A stretch of DNA of 11,061 bases from CAYZHV01 sp964478055 (GTDB lineage Bacteria; Spirochaetota; Spirochaetia; DSM-27196; Alkalispirochaetaceae): contig CAYZHV010000122.1 in the NCBI GenBank assembly GCA_964478055.1, forward strand, positions 1 to 11,061, read 5' to 3'. The notes beneath the pieces are model-generated. The model did no database searches and was not told the DNA's origin. It saw only the letters and a program-made list of their open reading frames with translations. The number at the start of each line of letters is the position of its first letter. Within the stretch, counting starts at the first letter, position 1. Of the stretch, positions 1 to 6,454 are shown piece by piece. The position numbers were made by a program, and so were the translations under genes.

Positions 1-550
1 GCGTGAACTGGTTCCAGTACTCGTTTCGCTGCCGGCCGCACCAGATCGCCCGGGCCAGCAGTCTTCGTTCATTCTCCTCGTAGAGGATCACAAAGAGCCG
101 TCTCTCCGAGCTCTCCCGAAAGACTGGCCCTCCCTCGGCAAACTCGAGCTCCCCGGCGACATAGAAGGGGGTTCCTTCGGGCAAAGATCCAAGGGCTTCC
201 CAGGAAAGCACCCTGGGAGTCTCATCTCTTCGAGGGCCGGCGCGACCTCCGGGCTCCACGGCCGGCACCGCGTATATGGAAACGCCTTGCAACTCCAGGG
301 CCACGGAGAGATGGCCGTCGGAGACCCAGACACGGTGGTCTCCCTGCACCGCTTCCAGACGGCCATAGAAACGGTACGCGGCGGAGCGACCGGTACGAAG
401 GGCGGCGTAGGAGAGAATGGGCATCAGGGAGCTCTCCACCACCCGACGGCGGAATCGACGCCACCTTGCCCTGACAACGAAGGCCCCCACCCCGGGAACC
501 AGAATGTAGAAGAAGAATACCGTTGCCAGAATGGCCGTTGCCTGGTTCAT
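1..550 (-). CDS. Unrecognised membrane-anchored protein, 3' end outside window
   Basis: I do not recognise this gene. An open frame with no stop runs from an ATG at 550 down to the left edge, giving the first 183 residues. Residues about 6-26 form one hydrophobic segment (core VFFFYILVPGVGAF), followed at once by a strongly basic patch (RARWRRFRRR, 27-36). This predicts a single N-terminal membrane anchor with the rest in the cytoplasm. Residues 55-183 look like alternating beta strands, for example YRFYGRLEAV and FYVAGELEF, with no Cys/His cluster or nucleotide-binding motif. A GAGG lies about 9 bases upstream of the ATG, a weak ribosome site. It is divergent from the hydrolase gene at 597. 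The codon pattern (GAG, CTC, CGG) matches the other minus-strand genes, which supports real coding. Certain as an open frame, likely as a gene, unknown in function. Confidence 0.72.
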   Translation of the reverse strand, partial: MNQATAILATVFFFYILVPGVGAFVVRARWRRFRRRVVESSLMPILSYAALRTGRSAAYRFYGRLEAVQGDHRVWVSDGHLSVALELQGVSIYAVPAVEPGGRAGPRRDETPRVLSWEALGSLPEGTPFYVAGELEFAEGGPVFRESSERRLFVILYEENERRLLARAIWCGRQRNEYWNQFT

Positions 551-551
551 C

Positions 552-580
552 TTGCTTGCCCTCGCTGCCACATTTGTAAT
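552..580 (+). promoter_or_regulatory. Possible sigma-70 promoter for the MBL-fold hydrolase
   Basis: TTGCTT (552-557) and TGTAAT (575-580) are separated by 17 bases. The -10 matches 5 of 6 consensus positions but the -35 only 3 of 6. A start near 587 would leave a leader of about 10 bases before the ATG at 597, which also lacks a Shine-Dalgarno sequence. The opposite strand has TATTAC over the same -10 region, so a shared divergent promoter is possible. Weak evidence. Confidence 0.35.
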
Positions 581-596
581 ACCCTTACCCATCGAA

Positions 597-1280
597 ATGA
601 TAGAACGTATCGTAGTTGGAAATCTCTACACTAACTCCTACATCGCCTCGGTATCGAAGAAGGAGTGCATACTCATTGATCCCGGCGCGGATGTGGAGAA
701 GCTGATTCAGCGGCTCGAGGCAATCAACATGACCCCTCTGGCTATCGTCTTTACTCATGGCCATCTCGATCACACCGGGGCCACCCGGGGTATACTCGAG
801 CATTTTGCCCAGCGAGACGCAGAGATTCAAGTTGGCATCCACAAAGGTGATGATAGCTTTCTCGGGAGCTCCGGCATCGAAGCAAACAAGGCGACCTTCG
901 AGTTTTTTGGTGAGCGGGGATTGGCAGCTTACGAGGAGCTCGTAAAGCCGTTGCCGGAGGCGGACTTCTACATCGACGAAGGGGACACCCTCCTCGACAC
1001 GGACTTGACGATTATGCACACTCCGGGCCATACGCGAGGTAGCATTTCCATCTATAGCGAGAGCAGGAAGGTGGTCTTCTCCGGGGATACGCTCTTCTTT
1101 CACTCCATCGGCCGTAGCGACGTCCCCTTGGGGGACGAAGAGACCCTCAAGACCACCATCAAGGAGCGACTCTTCACCCTGCCTGAGGAGACCCGGCTCT
1201 TTCCCGGGCACGGGCCGGTCTCGACGATCGAGCGAGAAATCATGAACAACCCTTTGGTGAGTGATGGAGCGACGATCTAG
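597..1280 (+). CDS. Metallo-beta-lactamase-fold hydrolase, glyoxalase II-like
   Basis: A 227-residue member of the metallo-beta-lactamase superfamily, closest in layout to the hydroxyacylglutathione hydrolase (glyoxalase II) / YcbL group. These are cytoplasmic metal-dependent thioester hydrolases; the substrate cannot be read from sequence. The metal ligands are all visible: THGHLDH (H54, H56, D58, H59), H145 in TPGHTRGS, D164 in SGDTLF and H205 in FPGHGP. The N-terminus MIERIVVGNLYTNSYI is typical of the family, so I start at the ATG at 597. The same frame is open from a GTG or ATG-like start at 531, but that would add an atypical hydrophobic leader and overlap the divergent gene. No clear ribosome site precedes 597. 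The length fits YcbL-like single-domain enzymes rather than longer classical glyoxalase II. Its stop overlaps the stop of the convergent orphan gene. Sure of the fold, less sure of the substrate. Confidence 0.9.
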   Translation: MIERIVVGNLYTNSYIASVSKKECILIDPGADVEKLIQRLEAINMTPLAIVFTHGHLDHTGATRGILEHFAQRDAEIQVGIHKGDDSFLGSSGIEANKATFEFFGERGLAAYEELVKPLPEADFYIDEGDTLLDTDLTIMHTPGHTRGSISIYSESRKVVFSGDTLFFHSIGRSDVPLGDEETLKTTIKERLFTLPEETRLFPGHGPVSTIEREIMNNPLVSDGATI

Positions 1281-1654
1281 GCGAGCAGGTTAACCAGGGA
1301 GCCGAGGGATAGTTCTTTCCAGCCCGCGGCGAAACCGGAGTTATCGAGACTGGCGAGCTCCTGACGCAGTTGTTTGCTCAGGTCTTCGATCTGTCGGTCT
1401 ACCTGCTGGGCCGAGGCACTCTTCCCCGCCTCGGGAGCCGTACCTTTGAGACGGGTCAACCTGTCGATCAGGTTGTCCAGCGCTCGGAGCCGAGAAATTG
1501 TGAAACCGCCCTCCCCGCGAGACGGAATCCCCTGAATATGCTTCAGTCTGGCGTACACGCCGCCCCGGGTTGGGAGGGAGACCGGTCCGTTTCCATACCG
1601 GGCTCTCAGTATGCTCGAGAGCGTTACATTCTGTAGGGGTGTTTCGGTAATCAC
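1277..1654 (-). CDS. Orphan 125-residue protein of unknown function
   Basis: I do not recognise this protein. No signal peptide, membrane segment or cysteine is visible, so it should be soluble and cytoplasmic. The N-terminal half has a glycine- and arginine-rich stretch (LPTRGGVYARLKHIQGIP, residues 28-44) and FTISRLRALDNLIDRL (51-66). The C-terminal half (about 52-103) is a probable amphipathic helix or coiled coil rich in Leu, Gln, Glu and Arg. The frame could start at GTG 1663 or GTG 1660, but GGGAGG at 1663-1668 lies 8 bases before GTG 1654, so I choose 1654. It sits 67 bases downstream of the dksA-like gene on the same strand with no clear terminator between them, so co-transcription is plausible. 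Its TAG stop overlaps the stop of the convergent hydrolase gene. Confidence 0.72.
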   Translation of the reverse strand: MITETPLQNVTLSSILRARYGNGPVSLPTRGGVYARLKHIQGIPSRGEGGFTISRLRALDNLIDRLTRLKGTAPEAGKSASAQQVDRQIEDLSKQLRQELASLDNSGFAAGWKELSLGSLVNLLA

Positions 1655-1662
1655 GACCACCA

Positions 1663-1668
1663 CCTCCC
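1663..1668 (-). promoter_or_regulatory. Shine-Dalgarno deciding the orphan gene start
   Basis: GGGAGG reads on the minus strand 8 bases before GTG 1654-1652. It overlaps or abuts the two upstream in-frame GTG codons at 1663 and 1660, which are therefore unlikely starts. Confidence 0.7.
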
Positions 1669-1721
1669 GACTAAGGTATCGGAAAGTGGGGCCTAATCTT
1701 TAGAAGTACCGACTCCTGGAA

Positions 1722-2078
1722 TTATCGGTTTCTACGCTCTATCTCGTTCTGATACTCAACCCGATAAAGGGCGTAAGGGATCGCCTCGAGACGCTCTTTC
1801 GGGATCGGTTTGCCGCTCTTCAGACAGATTCCGTAATTGCCGTTGTCTATGCGAGCAAGGGCCGCTTCGATAAGGCGAAGACGCTTCATCTCCTGGGAGC
1901 CGAGGCTGCTGAGTATCTTCTTGTCAACGTCGGAGCTCGCCACATCCACGAGGTCCTTCGTGTCGCTGGAGCTGACAATCTCTCGAAACTCCTCATCTTC
2001 CTGCATGAGGTTCTGGAGAATCTCGGTCTTCATTTCCTCCAGGCGAGTCTTCATCTTTTCGATGAACGCGCTGTCCAT
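1722..2078 (-). CDS. dksA: DksA/TraR-family RNA polymerase-binding regulator, degenerate zinc finger
   Basis: A 118-residue protein of the DksA/TraR family. These insert a coiled coil into the RNA polymerase secondary channel and, with ppGpp in many bacteria, tune rRNA and amino-acid promoters. Residues 1-35 and 50-80 form the two coiled-coil helices. The tip motif DLVDVAS (42-48) keeps D42, D45 and A47, matching D-x-x-D-x-A of E. coli DksA. The C-terminal region keeps the family pattern (NYGICLKSGKPIPKERLEAIPYA, 81-103), but of the C-x2-C-x17-C-x2-C ligands only C85 remains; the others are S88, R106 and Y109. It should therefore not bind zinc in the usual way, like Zn-independent DksA2-type proteins. 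The ATG at 2078 is chosen because AAGGAAGG lies about 5 bases upstream; an upstream frame to 2129 lacks that support. It is divergent from infA. Confidence 0.9.
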   Translation of the reverse strand: MDSAFIEKMKTRLEEMKTEILQNLMQEDEEFREIVSSSDTKDLVDVASSDVDKKILSSLGSQEMKRLRLIEAALARIDNGNYGICLKSGKPIPKERLEAIPYALYRVEYQNEIERRNR

Positions 2079-2125
2079 ATCTGCCTTCCTTGCTACGGTG
2101 TTATAGTTCGCAGAAAAACGCCCTA

Positions 2126-2153
2126 ACACTACTCAAACCGGAAGAAATGTCAA
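2126..2153 (-). promoter_or_regulatory. Possible sigma-70 promoter of the dksA-like gene
   Basis: On the minus strand TTGACA (2153-2148, a perfect -35) is followed after 16 bases by TAGTGT (2131-2126, 4 of 6). It would give a leader of about 40 bases. A second -10-like TATAAC at 2105-2100 lacks a good -35 at the right distance. Confidence 0.45.
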
Positions 2154-2173
2154 GCCTTCCGGGAGAATTGGAC

Positions 2174-2193
2174 GCAATTGACGATGCAATTGA
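2174..2193 (+). repeat. Short direct repeat over the infA -35 element
   Basis: GCAATTGA occurs at 2174-2181 and again at 2186-2193, a 12-base period. The first copy overlaps the -35 hexamer at 2178-2183. Each copy contains the palindrome CAATTG. It could be an operator or chance in an AT-richer spot. Confidence 0.4.
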
Positions 2194-2206
2194 AAGCGCG
2201 TATAGT
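2178..2206 (+). promoter_or_regulatory. Sigma-70 promoter of infA
   Basis: TTGACG (2178-2183) and TATAGT (2201-2206) each match 5 of 6 consensus positions and are spaced by exactly 17 bases. A start near 2211-2213 gives a leader of about 23-25 bases carrying AGGAGG (2226-2231). This is the clearest promoter in the window and suits a housekeeping translation gene. Confidence 0.75.
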
Positions 2207-2235
2207 ACCCATACAACTAAACAACAGGAGGAGCC

Positions 2236-2454
2236 GTGGCGAAAGAAGAAGCCATCGAAGTAGAAGGCATCGTCAAAGAGTCTCTCCCGAACACGATGTT
2301 TCGGGTGGAGCTCAAGAATGGACACACCATCCTAACGCATCTTTCCGGCAAGATGAGGAAGCACTACATCCGCATCGTTCCGGGTGACAAAGTAAAAGTA
2401 GCACTTTCCCCGTACGATCTCAGCCGAGGTCGCATCATTTATCGAGAGCGCTGA
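2236..2454 (+). CDS. infA: Translation initiation factor IF-1
   Basis: A 72-residue IF-1, the usual length for the family. It is a single S1-like OB-fold that binds the A site of the 30S subunit during initiation and works with IF-2 and IF-3. The sequence aligns across its length with the family: MAKEEAIEVEGIVKE at the N-terminus, FRVELKNGHTILTHLSGKMR (22-41), IVPGDKVKVALSPYD (47-61) and the terminal RGRIIYR. The start is a GTG at 2236, preceded by AGGAGG 4 bases upstream, and the gene has its own promoter at 2178-2206. It is a single-gene transcription unit divergent from the dksA-like gene and convergent with the Smr-domain gene, whose 3' end it overlaps by 16 bases. No terminator hairpin is visible after it. 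Confidence 0.96.
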   Translation: MAKEEAIEVEGIVKESLPNTMFRVELKNGHTILTHLSGKMRKHYIRIVPGDKVKVALSPYDLSRGRIIYRER

Positions 2455-2891
2455 CGGCACACCGCCCAGACGGCGCCGTCCCCACCTTCCTTCGCCGGCG
2501 GTATCCCAGTCTCGCCGACGAGGGGATGATTTTTCACGTATTCGCGAACTACCTCGAGAAGCTTGGCTCCCTTGGGGGAGTGTATCCCCTTGCCGTGGAC
2601 GACAAGAATCCGTCGACGCTCCCCGGGAAGCGTGTTGCGCCGAATGGCCTCCTCCAAGAGCTCTATCGCCTGCTCCGAGGTGAGCCCGTGAAGGTCAACG
2701 ACCTCCTGCACCGGCAGCCGTCGTCCCGCGACGGCTCGCTTTCCGGTGGCGCCTCCGGGAGCGGCTTTCTCCCTGGCACTCTTCTTTGAAGGCGGATAGA
2801 GTTCGAGAGCCTCTTCCATCGGACTCTTATCCTTCTCCCCGCCCTGTCGCAGCTCTTCCCACTTCCTTAGGGTTTCCCCGAAATCATCCAT
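2439..2891 (-). CDS. Smr-domain protein
   Basis: A 150-residue protein with a C-terminal Smr (small MutS-related) domain. Smr domains occur at the C-terminus of MutS2 and as stand-alone proteins and act as DNA or RNA nicking endonucleases in several studied cases, including ribosome-rescue mRNA cleavage by E. coli SmrB. The domain runs from about residue 62 to 150: VDLHGLT (65-71) carries the DLHG motif, VVHGKGIHSPKG (97-108) the H-G-K-G loop, and GGDGAVWAV (136-144) matches the C-terminal strand. Residues 1-60 are charged and probably disordered (KKSAREKAAPGG). The ATG at 2891 is chosen because it overlaps the fusion gene's TGA by 8 bases and matches compact operon style; an upstream extension to 2966 lies wholly inside batDE. 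It is the last gene of the bat run, so it may simply be carried along transcriptionally. Cellular target unknown. Confidence 0.9.
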   Translation of the reverse strand: MDDFGETLRKWEELRQGGEKDKSPMEEALELYPPSKKSAREKAAPGGATGKRAVAGRRLPVQEVVDLHGLTSEQAIELLEEAIRRNTLPGERRRILVVHGKGIHSPKGAKLLEVVREYVKNHPLVGETGIPPAKEGGDGAVWAVCRQRSR

Positions 2892-4932
2892 CTCCCGTCG
2901 CTCCCAGTAGCAGTTGCTCCGCCTCGAGCCAACCCTCAACGCCGAGACCAGTCCGCACGAGGACAAATTCCTGGTGACGCAGATCCACTTGCACGGCGGT
3001 CCCCTGAGGCAGGGTAAGCCAGGTATCCGCGTCGGGCTCCGGGATTCGCAGCATTTGTGCCACCTCGGAACGGACCACGCCTCGCCCTTCGGTCTCTATA
3101 CGCACAGCCTGAATCAACACCAAGGAGCCGAGGAGGGTAAGAATGAGGAAGAGAGTTCCGAAAATGACCCGCTGCCCCTTGGCCCGGAAAGGAAGAAGTA
3201 CCACCAGAGGGAGTCCCACGTTAAAGAGGAGGAGTAACCCGATGAGTGCTATGTCCGGATCAACGAACCTTGGCACGTCAACTTGCTGTTCGAGACCGTA
3301 CTCCTCTTCCACGGTTCTCAGCACCGCCCGATGCTCCGAGTCTGCCTGATCGAATCGAACCGCCTCCCGAAACCCGTGAACAGCCTCCCCACGAGAACCC
3401 AGGAAGTAGGCAGCTACGCCGTAATTGTGATGGAGGGAGCTGTTACGCCCCATCTGCTCCGCCAGAGCGGTATAGGCGCCGAGGGCCTCGGCGTAGGCCC
3501 CGGTCTCGAAGTGCCGCTCTGCCCGTCCGAGTTGCGCTTCCAGCCGCTCGGACTCTCCTGTTAGGGGAAGCACGGTCAGCAGCCCCGCAACCAGTATCGC
3601 CGCCGCCGCTGGAGCTGCTCTGCGGCGCTGCAGCGTGACGCTTACGCCGATAACGAGGAGTATTCCGGGGCCGATCAGAAAAAGAAGATAGGAGCCGCTC
3701 TCACGGTGACTAAAGGCCTCCTCTTCCGCCAGTATCTCCTCCACCGAGAGAAGACTCAGATCCCGCTTCTCGCCCCGGGACTCCACGCTTCCGGGAGTGG
3801 GTAGAGCGTACTCGTATCTACCCCCCTCCACCGATCGGAGACGGCCTTCCTCAGGGTCGTAGAACTGAAAATCTGCTACCTCCAGGGTAGCCTGGTTTCC
3901 CTCACCGGGAGAGTAGCGCAGCGTAAGGGTCCGCTCTCCCTCGTAGCCGGAGCGGGAAGGAACCTGCCGACTCTGCTCTTGCCGGTCGAGCTCTATGAGG
4001 TTCTCCACCGCAACGGGGGGAAAGCTAAGAAAGGGGAGGTTGCCGGTCCCGGAGATCGTCATTCTCAGAGTAAGGCCCTCGATGACCTCGCCTTCCTCCT
4101 GAGAGACTTCCGCGGCGAAGTCAAACACCCCAATCGCCCCGGAATCCGGCTGCGTAGTGGGCGTGAGGGCGGTGATGTCCAGGAAGGGGGACTCCCTGGT
4201 TAGCTCCCCGAGGGTTACCGAGGCGGAAGGAACCCGGAGTCTCCCCTCCTCGGTGGGTGTGACCAAAAATACCGCCACCGGGACGTCGTAGAGGGTGGTC
4301 TCTTCCACCTGCCGAGAGCTAACCTCTCCAAGCCCACGGACCTCCTCGAAGACCCCACTACTCGGTGAATCCACGTCAATCGCGTCGGGGTAGTGCAAAT
4401 CGAGCATGTTCCTCATTTCCAGATAGAGGGGCACGGTCTCTCCAACCAGCACCTCTGGGTCATCAATCCGCCAGCGCAGGTCAAACGGGACTCCCTGAGC
4501 TGTTCCGTCCAGGGATATCTCGATCAGCTGTTCCTCGGTCTCCAAGGGCTCCATGCCGAGCCCTTCCACCCGCATCGGCGGCAGCGCGGTGCGCCCCGGC
4601 GTACCCGCCTGGAGTTGCAGAATAATCAGTGTCCCCGAGAGAACAGAGTTGTTTACCAGCCTCCGAGACTCCGTGAGAAGGGGCTCACCCACGAGCGTAA
4701 GCCGGTCCGGTAGCCCCGGGAGCAAGAAGTTGAGCTCGTCGGGATCGGAACCGGGGACAAAGATCTCCACGGTGATCCGCTCTCCCTGACCGACCAGGTC
4801 ACTGGAGAGCTCCATTGTGAGACCGGGACGTTCCTGGGCGTCGAGGCTTCCCGCGAAGAGCAGGAAGAGAAGCGCCCCGCTTACCAGTCGCGCTGATAGT
4901 CCGATGTTTCGCGCTCTCTGTTTGCTTCCCAC
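2884..4932 (-). CDS. BatD-BatE fusion: exported beta domain plus TPR and SH3-like module
   Basis: A 682-residue membrane protein joining two Bat components that are separate proteins in Bacteroides-type clusters. A signal peptide (about 1-33, core ALLFLLFAGS, likely cleaved after SLDAQ) precedes a BatD-type periplasmic beta-rich region (about 35-400) with repeated segments such as GVPFDLRWRIDDPEVLVGET (147-166). Membrane segments follow at about 414-434 and 440-457. Then come a TPR-like helical stretch (463-535, with AERHFETGAYAEALGAY), two more membrane segments (562-582 and 589-610) and a C-terminal SH3-like domain (about 613-675, ending VRTGLGVEGWLEAEQLL). The latter half is the usual BatE layout. 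The GTG at 4932 is preceded by AAGGA about 10 bases upstream and overlaps batC by 52 bases. Likely role: scaffold of the envelope Bat complex. The overall identity is firm; the BatE label is from domain layout. Confidence 0.85.
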   Translation of the reverse strand: MGSKQRARNIGLSARLVSGALLFLLFAGSLDAQERPGLTMELSSDLVGQGERITVEIFVPGSDPDELNFLLPGLPDRLTLVGEPLLTESRRLVNNSVLSGTLIILQLQAGTPGRTALPPMRVEGLGMEPLETEEQLIEISLDGTAQGVPFDLRWRIDDPEVLVGETVPLYLEMRNMLDLHYPDAIDVDSPSSGVFEEVRGLGEVSSRQVEETTLYDVPVAVFLVTPTEEGRLRVPSASVTLGELTRESPFLDITALTPTTQPDSGAIGVFDFAAEVSQEEGEVIEGLTLRMTISGTGNLPFLSFPPVAVENLIELDRQEQSRQVPSRSGYEGERTLTLRYSPGEGNQATLEVADFQFYDPEEGRLRSVEGGRYEYALPTPGSVESRGEKRDLSLLSVEEILAEEEAFSHRESGSYLLFLIGPGILLVIGVSVTLQRRRAAPAAAAILVAGLLTVLPLTGESERLEAQLGRAERHFETGAYAEALGAYTALAEQMGRNSSLHHNYGVAAYFLGSRGEAVHGFREAVRFDQADSEHRAVLRTVEEEYGLEQQVDVPRFVDPDIALIGLLLLFNVGLPLVVLLPFRAKGQRVIFGTLFLILTLLGSLVLIQAVRIETEGRGVVRSEVAQMLRIPEPDADTWLTLPQGTAVQVDLRHQEFVLVRTGLGVEGWLEAEQLLLGATGDG

Positions 4933-5480
4933 CGCTGCTGTTCCTTTCTTCGCACAAACTCGAGGACCCGCAGGGCCTCCCGTCCGATATCCTCGCCCTC
5001 GCCCGTCTGCTGTTCTCCCGTCTGGGGTGTGAGTTGCTCCTCCGCCATAAGCCGCAGGAGCGTAAGCTCCAAGTTGATCTTGGCCGGGACGCTTCCGTTG
5101 TTGAGCCGAAGCGCCTCCTTGAAGGCGTCATACGCCTCTTCGTACTCGCCCCGATCGAAGTGGAACACCCCTCTATTGAAGCTAACCCTGTAGAGTAGTT
5201 CCTCGTCATTGCTTGCGTCCGCCTGCTCCCACATGCGAAGGGCCGCGTTGCCCTCCCCAAGGGCCTGATACACATTGCCAAGGTTATAGGAGACGTACTC
5301 GCCGGTCTCCGGTTCCTCCAAGAGGGTGAGATAGCTCACGATGGACTCCTGATACTCCCCGCGGCTGTAGTAATAGTTCCCCTGGAGCACCTCCAGGTGC
5401 CCCCGGACCGGTGCGCAGCCGCTCAGGAGAAGAAGCAGCAGGGTAACGGCGGAGACAGGTCCTAAAAGAGATTTCGCCAT
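4881..5480 (-). CDS. batC: BatC, TPR-repeat lipoprotein
   Basis: A 199-residue TPR protein in the BatC position. The N-terminus has a lipoprotein signal (hydrophobic LLLLLLSGC, lipobox LSGC with C22 as the lipidated residue), so it should be anchored in the inner or outer membrane facing the periplasm. TPR-like helix pairs cover about 30-55 (LEVLQGNYYYSRGEYQESI), 62-90 (YVSYNLGNVYQALGEGNAAL) and 97-128 (YRVSFNRGVFHFDRGEYEEAYDAF). A Gln/Glu/Gly linker (150-164) leads to a charged C-terminal helix ending RDW. TPRs bind partner proteins; here the partners are probably BatB and the BatD-BatE protein. The ATG at 5480 has GGAG 7 bases upstream and overlaps the batB stop by 19 bases. Its last 52 bases also encode the start of the next gene's signal peptide in another frame. 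Confidence 0.88.
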   Translation of the reverse strand: MAKSLLGPVSAVTLLLLLLSGCAPVRGHLEVLQGNYYYSRGEYQESIVSYLTLLEEPETGEYVSYNLGNVYQALGEGNAALRMWEQADASNDEELLYRVSFNRGVFHFDRGEYEEAYDAFKEALRLNNGSVPAKINLELTLLRLMAEEQLTPQTGEQQTGEGEDIGREALRVLEFVRRKEQQRWEANRERETSDYQRDW

Positions 5481-6454
5481 CGCAAAGCTCCGAGAAGAAC
5501 GTAGAGGAAGAGAAAAAGGAGCGCCAGAGCAAGAAAGGTCTGGTAACGCTCCACCGACAAAGTTCGCAGGCCGTCCGCGGAAACGGATAGGTGGTGCTCC
5601 CTAAGGGTTCCGAGGAGAGAAGAGATCGCTCCGGCCTCGGAAAAGGAGAAGAACCCACCCCCGGTCTCCGAAGCCAGTCGCCTCAGGGCGGCGTAGTGAA
5701 CCCGGGAGACTACAGGCTCACCCTCTTCGTCCGTGACAAAGTTGCCCTCCCCCAAGGGAATCCGAGCCCCGGTCTCCGTTCCCGCGGCCACCGCAAAAAC
5801 CGGCACCTCCTGCCGTACAGCCTCTGCGATCACCGGCTCGAGCTCACCACCGCCCACACTCTCGCCGTCGCTAAAGAGCACCACGAGGCGGTGACGATTG
5901 ACCCCCGAGGGGAACGCCGTCAGCGCCTCCTCCAGCCCTGCTGCGAGATCGGTACCCGGGGAGGTCATAATCTGAACCGAGAGGGCCGAGAGAAAATTTT
6001 CGATCGCAACGCTGTCCTCGGTCATCGGAACCGCGGTTACCGCGTCTCCCCGAAACACGACGACGGAGAACCTGCTGAAATCGAGCTCCCGGAGAGCTCC
6101 GCGCATGGCGTCTCTGGCCCGTCCGAGGCGGGAGGGAGAGACGTCCTGAGCGAGCATGCTCCGGGAAATGTCTACGGCGAAAACGAGATCCACTCCGCTT
6201 CTGTCGTCCTCGACGGTCCGCCGCCCCCAGCTAAAACCGCTCGCGGCGAGGACGGCAAAGACAAGGAACAGAAGCAGCAGAAGATTCTGGAAGAAAGACT
6301 TTACCAGAAAGACGTTGTACACCGAGCCCGAGCGCCAGCCGCCGGTAAGAAGAGCGAGGCGGCGTCGGCTTCTGCGATAGCCGTAAATGAGCAGACCCAA
6401 AACCGGCACGATGCCGAGGAGGTACCAGAGTGTCTCCGGATACAGCAGGCTCAT
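5462..6454 (-). CDS. batB: BatB, membrane-anchored VWA-domain protein
   Basis: A 330-residue protein with two N-terminal membrane segments (about 8-25 and 56-73), a VWA domain (about 88-285) and one C-terminal membrane segment (about 305-323), the standard BatA/BatB layout. The metal-ion-dependent adhesion site is complete: DISRS (D95, S97, S99), T168 in SPGTDL and D196 in FSDGE. VWA domains use this bound divalent metal to grip a partner protein. The topology places the domain in the periplasm or cytoplasm depending on the first segment; I cannot decide which from sequence. The ATG at 6454 overlaps the batA stop in ATGA and has GGGAGG about 4 bases upstream. The sequence is well diverged from BatA, with a shorter N-terminal half. 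In B. burgdorferi the protein at this position, BB0172 as I recall, was reported to bind an integrin. Confidence 0.92.
   Translation of the reverse strand: MSLLYPETLWYLLGIVPVLGLLIYGYRRSRRRLALLTGGWRSGSVYNVFLVKSFFQNLLLLLFLVFAVLAASGFSWGRRTVEDDRSGVDLVFAVDISRSMLAQDVSPSRLGRARDAMRGALRELDFSRFSVVVFRGDAVTAVPMTEDSVAIENFLSALSVQIMTSPGTDLAAGLEEALTAFPSGVNRHRLVVLFSDGESVGGGELEPVIAEAVRQEVPVFAVAAGTETGARIPLGEGNFVTDEEGEPVVSRVHYAALRRLASETGGGFFSFSEAGAISSLLGTLREHHLSVSADGLRTLSVERYQTFLALALLFLFLYVLLGALRWRNLF

Noticed and set aside
531..596. N-terminal hydrophobic extension of the MBL-fold hydrolase
   Set aside because: The extension would look like a membrane leader, but it overlaps the start of the divergent gene, and the family typically begins at a sequence like MIERIVVGNL.
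585..1211. 208-codon minus-strand open frame opposite the MBL-fold hydrolase
   Set aside because: The plus strand carries every metal ligand of the fold in order; the minus product has no such features.
1655..1721. Possible terminator hairpin after the dksA-like gene
   Set aside because: GGTA and TACC can pair over a long loop, but the stem is only a few bases and no T-run follows.
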